Shown: positions 7,108-14,521 of the stretch, piece after piece
Numbering within the stretch: position 1 is the stretch's first letter
Layout: each line of letters begins with the position of its first letter
IMG/VR virus record: IMGVR_UViG_3300046163_000007
Location: 1 to 29,005 of that record
DNA length: 29,005 nt
From: a virus
Reading direction: 5' to 3' (one strand)
Translations under genes and position numbers: made by a program
The notes under the pieces: model-generated
Database searches by the model: none
The model's input: the letters and a program-made list of their open reading frames with translations, nothing else
What the model was told of the DNA's origin: nothing

Positions 7108-9696
7108 TTATGGTGGTGTTATATTGTTTGTTTTTACATTTAATCCTGTATCAAAAGAATATACATCGTTACCATCTACATCATATTTTACTCTTATTGA
7201 AGCGGTGTAATTTGTTTCTGCTTCTAGCCCTGTAGCTGTTAGACTTGTAGCACCAACCCCACCGCCTTGTGATGCGTTAAGTTGTCCATTTACATAAAGT
7301 TCATAACCATTTGCACCTGCTATACCATTAAAATTGACTGTAAATCTTGACTTAAATATATCGCTTACTGTAGGTTGTGCAACCCTACCTAACCACGCCA
7401 CTTGGTTGTTTAATATTTGACTATTATATTCTTCTTTGTTAAATAGTTCTAAGTCTGTTTTATTTGTTAGTAGATTTGTCTTTATGCTATTTATTCTATA
7501 CGATTTGTTTGCTATTACAAACCTATCATTTAGTTTATATCTTGTTATTATACTTAAAGGTAAATAAGCACTAACTTTTAGCATTCGTGCCTGTCTATCA
7601 AAAACTGTTTCTACATAATCAAAGTAACCTGCGCTAAATAAATTATCATATCCATCAGGAACTTCTAGTAAATACTCGTCCATTTCTAAACCGAAATTTA
7701 AAGCTAAACCATTGCCACTACCACCCCATAAATTTGAAGTTAATTGTGTAGGTCGCCAATAAGTTTCTCTAGTACTCCCATCTATTTCCCAATCGCCATT
7801 GCCATCTGTATAGTCCATACAAAATAATAAAGGCTCTCCTATTGTAGCTTCAAATTTTTTATCTAGCATTGCGCCCTGTCCTATATCAGATAAAGCACCT
7901 GTAGTTTCGTTGCTTAATCGTTCATACATCATTTTTTCAAATGGTACTTCTAATTTATATACACCGCCGTCCCATTCTTCACTACCATAATCTTCTTCTG
8001 CAAAAGGTACTCCGTTTATCTCATCAGCAAACTGCACTAAAAATGATTTTTTACTTTTAAATTTAAAGTCCATTTCTTTATACTGAAACAACCTTTCTAG
8101 TGTAGAACTTTCCATATCTACATACTTAGTAATATCATAAGCATTGCCTATATTCATATACCAACTAGCTAAAGCGGTGTATATATCATTATCTTGTTTA
8201 AATACTACTAAATTAAACATCTTAAACAACCCACCTAAAAAATCAATTACTTTCATTTCAGGCACTTGCTTAGCAGTATAAAAAGTGTTTTGTGTATCGG
8301 CATTTACTGCTGTATAGTTTGCAGTCCATTGAGTAGTACCTGCTCCCCAACTTACAGGTTTATATATTCTCTGTACTGATACATTTTGTGTCATTGAAAT
8401 AGTATTCTCTGACTGCACCTCTACAATTATATCTATTTCTCCATAACCATAAGCACCAACACCAAAACGTTTTATTTCTGTTAATAGATTAACTTGGTTG
8501 CCTGTTAATCCTGAAAACTCTTGTAATACTGTTTCGTTAGATGCTTTTAATACTCTTACCGTGTAGCTTTCTGTTGGGTCTGTTGGGTATATGCTTACAA
8601 AGAAATTATAATAATAAAAAATACTATCTGAAAAAACACCTCTTACATCGCCAACACTTGATGGTGTAGATGAATTAAAAGTATAGTCATCTATTCCTGC
8701 TTTCCACCTATTGCGTACTATTTGAGTACCTCCCCCCTCAACTGCGTTTGTTATATAACCCTCGTTTCTATGTAGCCATAAATAAACATCATAAATTTGT
8801 GTACTATCTAAAAACCCTGTTATATTAATTTGTGGGAACGTTCTATTTATAGCTTGTATTATTGCTCTTACTCGTATTGCAGGCTTCACATCAACCCACT
8901 CTAAACTAGTTCCTGTTGCATTATCTCTATACCCACTACTAGTAAATCTCATATTTTTACTATGGTGTATATTAGGCACTTTGATATCTGAACTATTTAA
9001 AACCCCACTAGCTTCTAGATATGTATCATCTCTAGTAATCATATCTAGTATATTAGCTTGACTGTATTCAAACTCTGACAAATCGCCATAATCTAAACTA
9101 GATAATTTACTATCTCCTAGTATTTCTTTTAAGTCTACTGTATCACTAAAAAATGTTACTTTATATGAATAGGCTTTATTGTTTTTAAGTTGTACGCTAT
9201 TAAATTGTATCTTACCTTTTTTGTAATCAATTCCGTTTAGCTTTATTATAGCATCGTGCCTATATCTAGCATCAAAACTATCTAAAATATCTGTATTCTC
9301 ATAGTGTCTAAATAGCTTGTTGTTTAGCTTAGACGCAGGCAGATTAAATTGCTTTGAAAATGGTGTAAATACTTTTGCTACATCTCTTACATTTAATAAG
9401 CTATCAGTAATTACAACGCTTTCATCTTTAAATAAATCAGCTCTGAAATAATCGCTTGTAATTCTATAAGGCTCTTGTGTGGTTGTAAATATATCGTCTG
9501 ATAATGTTAATTGTATATCACTATCAATAGCGGTTATACGTGCAGTTTCGTTTGTTTCTTGGTTTGTAACTAAATCGCCTATTTCTGCAGTTTCAGTAAA
9601 TTCAGCAGTACCATCTATAAGTTTATTAGTAGTAATTGAATTAACCGCACCATTTAAACGCTTGTACCCTTTTATGTAAAGTTCTATTATCTGCAT
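7108..9696 (-). CDS. Large tail structural protein with C-terminal fibronectin-type domain
   Basis: This 862-residue beta-rich protein is encoded between the 369-residue distal tail gene and the tape measure. The last ~90 residues (about 770-860) resemble a fibronectin type III domain: PTVSDIFKSRFTVNFNGIAG, then GYELYVNG, then LEAETNYTASIRVKY. Such domains are common on exposed phage tail proteins and can aid surface binding. The N-terminal region (residues 1-100) contains a small beta domain, TAEIGDLVTNQETNETARIT. The most likely role is a baseplate, tail tip or tail-spike-like component. No peptidase or glycosidase motif is evident. It overlaps the upstream gene by one base. Confidence 0.6.
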   Translation of the reverse strand: MQIIELYIKGYKRLNGAVNSITTNKLIDGTAEFTETAEIGDLVTNQETNETARITAIDSDIQLTLSDDIFTTTQEPYRITSDYFRADLFKDESVVITDSLLNVRDVAKVFTPFSKQFNLPASKLNNKLFRHYENTDILDSFDARYRHDAIIKLNGIDYKKGKIQFNSVQLKNNKAYSYKVTFFSDTVDLKEILGDSKLSSLDYGDLSEFEYSQANILDMITRDDTYLEASGVLNSSDIKVPNIHHSKNMRFTSSGYRDNATGTSLEWVDVKPAIRVRAIIQAINRTFPQINITGFLDSTQIYDVYLWLHRNEGYITNAVEGGGTQIVRNRWKAGIDDYTFNSSTPSSVGDVRGVFSDSIFYYYNFFVSIYPTDPTESYTVRVLKASNETVLQEFSGLTGNQVNLLTEIKRFGVGAYGYGEIDIIVEVQSENTISMTQNVSVQRIYKPVSWGAGTTQWTANYTAVNADTQNTFYTAKQVPEMKVIDFLGGLFKMFNLVVFKQDNDIYTALASWYMNIGNAYDITKYVDMESSTLERLFQYKEMDFKFKSKKSFLVQFADEINGVPFAEEDYGSEEWDGGVYKLEVPFEKMMYERLSNETTGALSDIGQGAMLDKKFEATIGEPLLFCMDYTDGNGDWEIDGSTRETYWRPTQLTSNLWGGSGNGLALNFGLEMDEYLLEVPDGYDNLFSAGYFDYVETVFDRQARMLKVSAYLPLSIITRYKLNDRFVIANKSYRINSIKTNLLTNKTDLELFNKEEYNSQILNNQVAWLGRVAQPTVSDIFKSRFTVNFNGIAGANGYELYVNGQLNASQGGGVGATSLTATGLEAETNYTASIRVKYDVDGNDVYSFDTGLNVKTNNITPP

Positions 9697-10805
9697 TAAC
9701 GTATGTTGTTTATCGTGTCAAAAGCAAAGTCTATTTCTATTGTGTAGTTTATTAGCTTGTCGTTTAAGTGTGTTTTGTAATTTAAACTAGAACTAGATAC
9801 ACTAATTGGAAGCGTTTTGTTTTCTATCTCTATCCAACAATCTTCGCTTAATTGCATCTCCTTAAATACCTCGTTATACTCTTCAGGATAAAACCCTGTA
9901 TTTAGTGTTAGTTTTTCAGTTCCGTTTTTAGTTAATATTTTTTGTTGGTGTCTACTTCTATCATAAGCACCATTTACAATTATATTACGCTTAAATTCTT
10001 CTTTTTTAGTTGTTAGTGTTTCATTGCTTCGCTTAAAAAACCATATATATTGTAATGCACCGAACTTATTTACAAATGTTACTTTATAAGGTTGGTATTT
10101 ACATTCTTCTATATTATCTACTGTTAGTTTTATAACACCATCAGTTGTATCTATATAAATAGTATCAAAGTCAAATAATGTAAAGTCATCTACAAACTCC
10201 TGTAAACAAGCACTATTTTCAAATGTACCACTATCTTGTATTACTCTATTCTCGTATTCATCAGCACCATTAACGCCATTAGTAACGTATTCTATTTGCT
10301 CATCACTTTCAGTACTACTAGTAACCGCCTTTGTGTATATTTGCTGTCCGTTTAGTTCGTATGTAACTTGCGTAGTCTTAGACGTGTCTACAGGTATTGT
10401 AGCAGGTGCATCATCTAGCTTAACTATCTTAGTGTTTGTTTGTAATAGTCCACTATCATTTTGGGGGTTTGCATCATCTTCATAAAATCCGTACCCATCA
10501 AAACCAATTAATTGAGTATAAGAAGTGTACCCTTGTTCAACACCTTGTATATAGCTATTCGTTCTATAATCAACCCAAACATTTGCACTTGAATAATCGC
10601 CATCAAAAGTTTGTAATATATAATCTCTTACTATTTCGCCTATCTCAAATGTAACATTTTCATTTACTGCAAAAGACTGTAAATTAAATATATTATCTCT
10701 ATCTGTTGTTTGCGTTCCTGTGTATACATATAGTTGCATATCTACCTGTGTTAAGTTAGTTGCAGATATGTTTATATAGTATGGACTTCTTGAATTTATT
10801 TTCAT
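9696..10805 (-). CDS. Distal tail structural protein
   Basis: This 369-residue, beta-rich protein has no enzymatic motif. A segment near residues 240-262 (PYKVTFVNKFGALQYIWFFK) is one I associate with tail proteins of Bacteroidota prophages, where it pairs with a larger tail protein like the one encoded immediately downstream. It overlaps the upstream gene by four bases and the downstream gene by one base, so the three are probably translated together. A distal tail or tail-hub role is inferred from order and fold composition. Confidence 0.5.
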   Translation of the reverse strand: MKINSRSPYYINISATNLTQVDMQLYVYTGTQTTDRDNIFNLQSFAVNENVTFEIGEIVRDYILQTFDGDYSSANVWVDYRTNSYIQGVEQGYTSYTQLIGFDGYGFYEDDANPQNDSGLLQTNTKIVKLDDAPATIPVDTSKTTQVTYELNGQQIYTKAVTSSTESDEQIEYVTNGVNGADEYENRVIQDSGTFENSACLQEFVDDFTLFDFDTIYIDTTDGVIKLTVDNIEECKYQPYKVTFVNKFGALQYIWFFKRSNETLTTKKEEFKRNIIVNGAYDRSRHQQKILTKNGTEKLTLNTGFYPEEYNEVFKEMQLSEDCWIEIENKTLPISVSSSSLNYKTHLNDKLINYTIEIDFAFDTINNIR

Positions 10806-11353
10806 TTCTCTTTAATGTTCAGTTGTATTTGTTTTTCTAGACCTATTGAATATGCTTGTACTAAGTCATCAGGCAAACGCTTAAAAGCTGCTTGAAATGG
10901 TTTAGTAAAAAACATACTTGGTTTAATTCCTTTATTATATATACTTCTAGATATTAAATAAGATGTACTTTCATAACTTAAAAATCTACCTGTTTTTTTA
11001 TCTCTAAATTGTATACCTTTTCTTTTAACATAGTCTTTCATTGATTTTCTTAGACCACCTTTTTTACCACTACCTGTACCAAATCTATATGGACTATTCG
11101 GAGCTTTAGCACTTGATGTTTTACCTTTTACACCTTTGTCTTTAAACATACCATAATCAGCCATTGTAAAACCAAAAGATGTAACCCCATTTTTAATTGT
11201 TGGGTCTGTATAACCTAAACTATTGTATAAGTTTTTTGTATCATTAAAAGTGCCATAAGGAGAAGCACCTTTAGTAAGGTTTGTTCTTGCTTGTTGTATA
11301 ACATATTTAGCAAACTTGTTTAGTTCATCTCTTAAATACTTATCTGCTAGCAT
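10802..11353 (-). CDS. HK97 gp10-like neck/tail completion protein
   Basis: The 183-residue basic protein starts MLADKYLRDELNKFAKYVIQ, continues QARTNLTKG, and contains DTKNLYNSLGY near residues 38-48 and YGMFKDKGVKGK near 67-78. The helix-then-strands layout with a YG-x-F-x-D-x-G motif is that of HK97 gp10-type proteins, which act at the head-tail joint. The preceding gene looks like a tail terminator, consistent with a neck module. In many phages these neck genes lie between capsid and tail tube genes, but here they lie before the tail tip genes. Confidence 0.6.
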   Translation of the reverse strand: MLADKYLRDELNKFAKYVIQQARTNLTKGASPYGTFNDTKNLYNSLGYTDPTIKNGVTSFGFTMADYGMFKDKGVKGKTSSAKAPNSPYRFGTGSGKKGGLRKSMKDYVKRKGIQFRDKKTGRFLSYESTSYLISRSIYNKGIKPSMFFTKPFQAAFKRLPDDLVQAYSIGLEKQIQLNIKEK

Positions 11354-11817
11354 ATATCTATATCGTTTTTAACAAACACATCAAACGTTGCACTCCACCC
11401 TGCTAAACGATTATCAAACCTTTCATAAAAAGGCTCTAGTGTAGCATCGCCATCTAATTGGTATTGGTCGTTATATAGTGTGCCTTTTCTAAGCACCATA
11501 ACAAGTTTATTAAGTACTGCTAGTTGTGTGTTTAGTATATCCTGTTCATTGTTATTACCTCTAAATATATCAGTTGTAGCTTCTTTGCTTTCATCTACTA
11601 TATCCATTGATAGTACACTAATATTAAACGTTAAGGTTTGTTCTTGTGTACTTACACTATTTATAATTATATGGCTCAATGGAAATATACTTTGCTTTGC
11701 TAGGTCTATATCATATATATCACCTGTAGTAACTGTGTTTACATTTACATCGCCTAGTAATTGGTCTTTTATAGTTTCTGTTAGTAGGTAAAATCCCCTT
11801 ATCCCTGTTTGGCTCAT
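11347..11817 (-). CDS. Probable tail terminator / tail completion protein
   Basis: The 156-residue alpha/beta protein has an early segment ETIKDQLLGDVNVNTVTTGD, a central hydrophobic strand LSHIIINSVSTQEQTLTFNI, and a helix ILNTQLAVLNKLVMVLRKG near residues 94-112. It ends with the strand pair AGWSATFDVFVKNDIDIC. This combination is familiar in Bacteroidota phages next to gp10-like genes and fits tail-terminator proteins, which cap the tail tube. It overlaps the gp10-like gene by seven bases. The assignment rests on pattern and context. Confidence 0.5.
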   Translation of the reverse strand: MSQTGIRGFYLLTETIKDQLLGDVNVNTVTTGDIYDIDLAKQSIFPLSHIIINSVSTQEQTLTFNISVLSMDIVDESKEATTDIFRGNNNEQDILNTQLAVLNKLVMVLRKGTLYNDQYQLDGDATLEPFYERFDNRLAGWSATFDVFVKNDIDIC

Positions 11818-11823
11818 TCTGTA

Positions 11824-11934
11824 TTATTTGAATTTACTTTTTATTTGTCTTGCTTCTAATTCGTTTTTTTCTTTTGTGTACGTTAAGTATGTTAAGCACT
11901 CGTGCACTCCTAGTTTAGTGATATGTTCAAATTT
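11824..11934 (-). CDS. -1 frameshift extension of the tail assembly chaperone (GT-like tail)
   Basis: A frame with no start codon of its own continues from the slippery heptamer A AAT TTG (11934-11928) to a TAA at 11826-11824. It adds 34 residues beginning EHITKLGVHECLTYLTYTKE. Tandem slippage by -1 in the gene at 11910-12554 enters exactly this frame and yields a product of about 243 residues instead of 214. Many long-tailed phages make such G and GT proteins, in which the GT extension recruits the tail tube subunit. The extension is Lys/Glu-rich, helical and well formed up to its stop, and a leading frame of this kind is expected to be under selection. Confidence 0.7.
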   Translation of the reverse strand, partial: KFEHITKLGVHECLTYLTYTKEKNELEARQIKSKFK

Positions 11935-12554
11935 TGTAATATCTCCGTTAGATAGTCCATAGATTGAATTGTACCACCCCCATTTGGTTGTGAAGTTAGA
12001 TACTCCGCTAAGGTCTGCTCGTTCTTCTTGTCCAAAGAGTTCAGCATAACTAGTGATAAGTCCTTGCCTAAATTGTAAAAAAAAACAACCGCACCTAAAA
12101 CCGCATCTAAAGGCATATCCTTTGCTATTTCGCTTGTATTAGGCTCATAGTCCTTTATAGTGTATCTATTGCCTTTGCGGTGTTCTATTGGTCTATATAG
12201 TACGTTTACTGCTCTGTGTAAATTATCATTATCGCCTATAAAAGTATCTAGGTCTACATATTCTCCAAAACTCATATCTTCAAGACTTGGTATAAACCCA
12301 TATTCAATACCATTCATTTTGAACATTGATATAAGTTGATGCTTAGTATCAAACATATTATTTATAATGCCACAAATCTCTACTATATCCGTTGCTTTCA
12401 TATTCCTTACTACTACCTCAGGAACATTGCAAAATATTTCAATAGTCTTTAGTTGTAGGTCTGTTTCGCTTAACTCCTGCAGCTTTGCGTATTCTTGATA
12501 CTGTCCTAAGGTTATCTCGTTTAGGGTTGTGGGTATTCTTATATTTACATTCAT
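11910..12554 (-). CDS. Tail assembly chaperone (lambda gpG-like), zero-frame product
   Basis: This 214-residue, mainly helical protein starts MNVNIRIPTTLNEITLGQYQ. It contains CNVPEVVVRNMKATDIVEIC near residues 47-66 and MSFGEYVDLDTFIGD near 98-112. Bacteroidota phages carry similar proteins before the tape measure region. The zero frame ends in a TAG at 11912-11910, but the canonical slippery sequence A AAT TTG at 11934-11928 leads into a 34-codon extension, the hallmark of G/GT chaperones that load tail tube subunits on the tape measure. The gene starts just after a terminator and late-type motif B. Unusually, four virion genes and one small gene separate it from the tape measure gene. Confidence 0.7.
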   Translation of the reverse strand: MNVNIRIPTTLNEITLGQYQEYAKLQELSETDLQLKTIEIFCNVPEVVVRNMKATDIVEICGIINNMFDTKHQLISMFKMNGIEYGFIPSLEDMSFGEYVDLDTFIGDNDNLHRAVNVLYRPIEHRKGNRYTIKDYEPNTSEIAKDMPLDAVLGAVVFFYNLGKDLSLVMLNSLDKKNEQTLAEYLTSQPNGGGTIQSMDYLTEILQNLNISLN

Positions 12555-12565
12555 ATACTTGTACT

Positions 12566-12599
12566 TATTAATATATAAACGTTTTTAAATATTTTTAGA
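12566..12599 (-). promoter_or_regulatory. Late-type bipartite motif, site B
   Basis: The minus strand reads TCTAAAAA, 11 bases, then GTTTATATATTAATA, located 12-45 bases before the ATG of the tail chaperone gene and just after the terminator at 12603-12633. It shares both boxes and AAGT after the core with site A at the terminase genes. Confidence 0.6.
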
Positions 12600-12602
12600 C
12601 AT

Positions 12603-12633
12603 AAAAAAACCCCCTGCACTATACAAGGGGTTT
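12603..12633 (-). terminator. Intrinsic terminator after the single-gene unit
   Basis: On the minus strand AAACCCC pairs with GGGGTTT around a loop of about 13 bases and is followed by seven T. It ends the transcript of the gene at 12657-12875 and probably also the terminase transcript. Confidence 0.8.
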
Positions 12634-12656
12634 AATATATTTTTCCCTATATTAAT

Positions 12657-12875
12657 TTATATCCAATTCATTTTTAAAAAATAGTGATAAGCAAGTACAT
12701 AACTTCTAAAATAAAAAAGACTATCTTCTTTATTAAAAGCAATGGTCATACCATTGTGACTATCTCCTTTTTCATTTATTGTATTTATATACAATCCTTT
12801 ACTAACAAAGATATTTTTTATATCCTCTTTTGTATAGGTTTCTTTTAATTCTCTAACTGTTTTTAAGTTGTCCAT
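12657..12875 (-). CDS. Moron-like 72-residue protein of unknown function
   Basis: The protein begins MDNLKTVRELKETYTKEDIK. It has a helical N-terminus, a beta-like middle (GLYINTINEKGDSHNGMTIA) and an aromatic C-terminus (YFRSYVLAYHYFLKMNWI). No family is recognised and no signal peptide is seen. It lies between the large terminase and the tail chaperone genes but has its own host-type promoter (12904-12936) and its own terminator (12603-12633). Independent expression of one small gene inside a late region is typical of a moron or an early host-interaction gene. That role is inference only. Confidence 0.6.
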   Translation of the reverse strand: MDNLKTVRELKETYTKEDIKNIFVSKGLYINTINEKGDSHNGMTIAFNKEDSLFYFRSYVLAYHYFLKMNWI

Positions 12876-12903
12876 AGCTTCTATTATTTGTTTTTGTTCT
12901 CTA

Positions 12904-12936
12904 CAAATATACTACATTATTTTAGTTATAAACAAA
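12904..12936 (-). promoter_or_regulatory. Host-type (Bacteroidota sigma-A) promoter of the single-gene unit
   Basis: The minus strand has TTTG (12936-12933), 21 bases, then TATATTTG (12911-12904), matching the Bacteroidota -33/-7 pattern TTTG and TANNTTTG. The plus-strand block AAACAAATTTTAAACAAA around the -33 box is identical to that at the early promoter near 23470. Confidence 0.7.
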
Positions 12937-12951
12937 TTTTAAACAAAAAAC

Positions 12952-12974
12952 TTACGAAAACTTTACGAAAACTT
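12952..12974. repeat. Two direct repeats with 11-base period upstream of promoter
   Basis: TTACGAAAACTT occurs at 12952-12963 and again at 12963-12974, one helical turn apart, about 16-38 bases upstream of the -33 box of the promoter at 12904-12936. The phasing suggests a binding site for a regulator. Confidence 0.5.
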
Positions 12975-12985
12975 TTTATAACAGG

Positions 12986-14194
12986 TTAGTGAACAATATA
13001 TCTACCTCTATTAGGGTTTTGTAATTGATAACCTACTGCATACCTAACCGCATCTATTAAGTGGTTGTATTTGTCTATTGGTGTGTTTGATTTGCGTTCT
13101 AACCAACGATAGTTATTTAGTTCTTTAATTAAATTAGTGCTATCAGGACTAACTACTAAATCATAGTCTTGTAATAGTGATATTCCATAAGTAACGCTAC
13201 CCTGCCCTTTAATTGATGGTAGTACATTGCACCCCTTTGCTTTTATTTCTGTTATTAGTCTAGGCTCTGCACTATCCCCTATTATTAAGCCATCTCTAGC
13301 GTGTTTTAAATTAAGTTCAGCTATTTGTGAAGTAGTTAATCTAGGTAGGTATACGCATTCTCTTAGATATATTGTTTTAGTGCTTGTATCTATGTTTGTT
13401 TCTATTAGTGTTGTTGGGTCTGCTGCAAATCCATAATCTTGTCCCCATACGGATACACCTTTACGCTTAAATTCTCCAATAGTCCAATTATCAAATATTA
13501 CACCCTCTGCTTTGTTTAACCACGCACCTAACATTTGTTGTTTATACTTTTCAGGTCTGCGTTCTCTCATTTGTGCTATTTGTTCTATGTAGCTTTTAGA
13601 TAGGTTATCTATGTTGTCTATGTATGTAGTGTGTATGTAGGTTGTATTGCCTTTGGTTGTATTGCTACCCTCTTGCACCCCTGCATCTTCAAAGAAACGT
13701 CTATATATAAAATGCTCTTTAGTAGTTGGGTTTAGTATTAGTATTACTCTATTATGTAAACCTTTTTCCCTTACAGATAAATCAATAGTATCAAACTTTT
13801 GTTCGTCTGTTAGTTCTTCAGCTTCATCTACTACCCACGTTGTAATACCTTGTAAAGATTTTAAGTTAGCGGTTTGGTCACCACTAGAAGTTTTAATACC
13901 TCTGAATATTATTTTGCTACCTGTCTTTTTGTTTAGTATTTCGTCTTTAGTAATATGAAAATGCTCTATTGACCCAAACTGTTCTAGCTTGTCTATAAAT
14001 TCAGGTATAATAGAAATGTATGCAGAAGTTAATGTATAGCGTGTAAATAGTATTGTATGCCCTGCTTGATATGTTAGCATAACTAGTAAAGCATTTATAG
14101 AAAATGACTTACCGCTACCACGACCACCACTAACTATAAAATACCTACTATCGCTTTCAACAATAGGCATATATTTCTTTTTTACCTCAATCAA
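12986..14194 (-). CDS. terL: Terminase large subunit
   Basis: This 402-residue protein is the packaging motor ATPase and headful/cohesive-end nuclease. The ATPase domain shows Walker A SGGRGSGKS (22-30) and Walker B TWVVDEAEE (119-127) with Asp123 and Glu124. The C-terminal RNase H-like nuclease has candidate metal ligands Asp253 (GQDYGFAADP), Asp307 (IIGDSAEPR) and Asp381 (HLIDAVRYAVGY). This is the PBSX/XtmB-like terminase_3 type of layout and the length is typical. It overlaps the small subunit gene by eight bases. The gene is intact. Confidence 0.95.
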   Translation of the reverse strand: MIEVKKKYMPIVESDSRYFIVSGGRGSGKSFSINALLVMLTYQAGHTILFTRYTLTSAYISIIPEFIDKLEQFGSIEHFHITKDEILNKKTGSKIIFRGIKTSSGDQTANLKSLQGITTWVVDEAEELTDEQKFDTIDLSVREKGLHNRVILILNPTTKEHFIYRRFFEDAGVQEGSNTTKGNTTYIHTTYIDNIDNLSKSYIEQIAQMRERRPEKYKQQMLGAWLNKAEGVIFDNWTIGEFKRKGVSVWGQDYGFAADPTTLIETNIDTSTKTIYLRECVYLPRLTTSQIAELNLKHARDGLIIGDSAEPRLITEIKAKGCNVLPSIKGQGSVTYGISLLQDYDLVVSPDSTNLIKELNNYRWLERKSNTPIDKYNHLIDAVRYAVGYQLQNPNRGRYIVH

Positions 14195-14459
14195 CGAACT
14201 TTAATAAATCTCTGAAATTAATATTTAAACCCTCACTAGAGTTGATATCTACGCTATCTTTTGGTTTACCATACCTGTACCCTAAATACAACTGTAATGC
14301 TCTCATATCGCCTTTAGCGACTAGTTCCCCTAGTTTACCTAGTGCTTCATCTTTGTCTATTATAGCATCTAAGCGTTCTATTAGTTTATGTTCTGCAGCT
14401 TTACTTGGTCTACCCCCTTTATTGCCTTTAGTACCTTTATTAAATTTTCTTTTATCCAT
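14187..14459 (-). CDS. terS: Terminase small subunit-like protein
   Basis: This 90-residue protein has a basic N-terminus (MDKRKFNKGTKGNKGGRPSK, an AT-hook-like GRP) followed by helices and KGDMRALQLYLGYRYGKPKD near residues 49-68. The last motif is common in short terminase small subunits of Bacteroidota phages. It would recognise the packaging site and load the large subunit, whose gene it overlaps. It is shorter than typical small subunits and lacks a clear long helix-turn-helix, so DNA recognition may rest on the basic N-terminus. Late-type motif A lies 28-62 bases upstream of the ATG. Confidence 0.75.
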   Translation of the reverse strand: MDKRKFNKGTKGNKGGRPSKAAEHKLIERLDAIIDKDEALGKLGELVAKGDMRALQLYLGYRYGKPKDSVDINSSEGLNINFRDLLKFVD

Positions 14460-14487
14460 AATCAGTTTTTAATTAGTTAACTGAACT

Positions 14488-14521
14488 TACTAATATATAA
14501 ACAGAATTATATTTTTTTAGA
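14488..14521 (-). promoter_or_regulatory. Late-type bipartite motif, site A
   Basis: The minus strand reads TCTAAAAA, 11 bases, then GTTTATATATTAGTA, spanning the end of the methyltransferase gene and the gap before the terminase genes. It has the same first box as site B and is one base different in the core. Confidence 0.6.
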
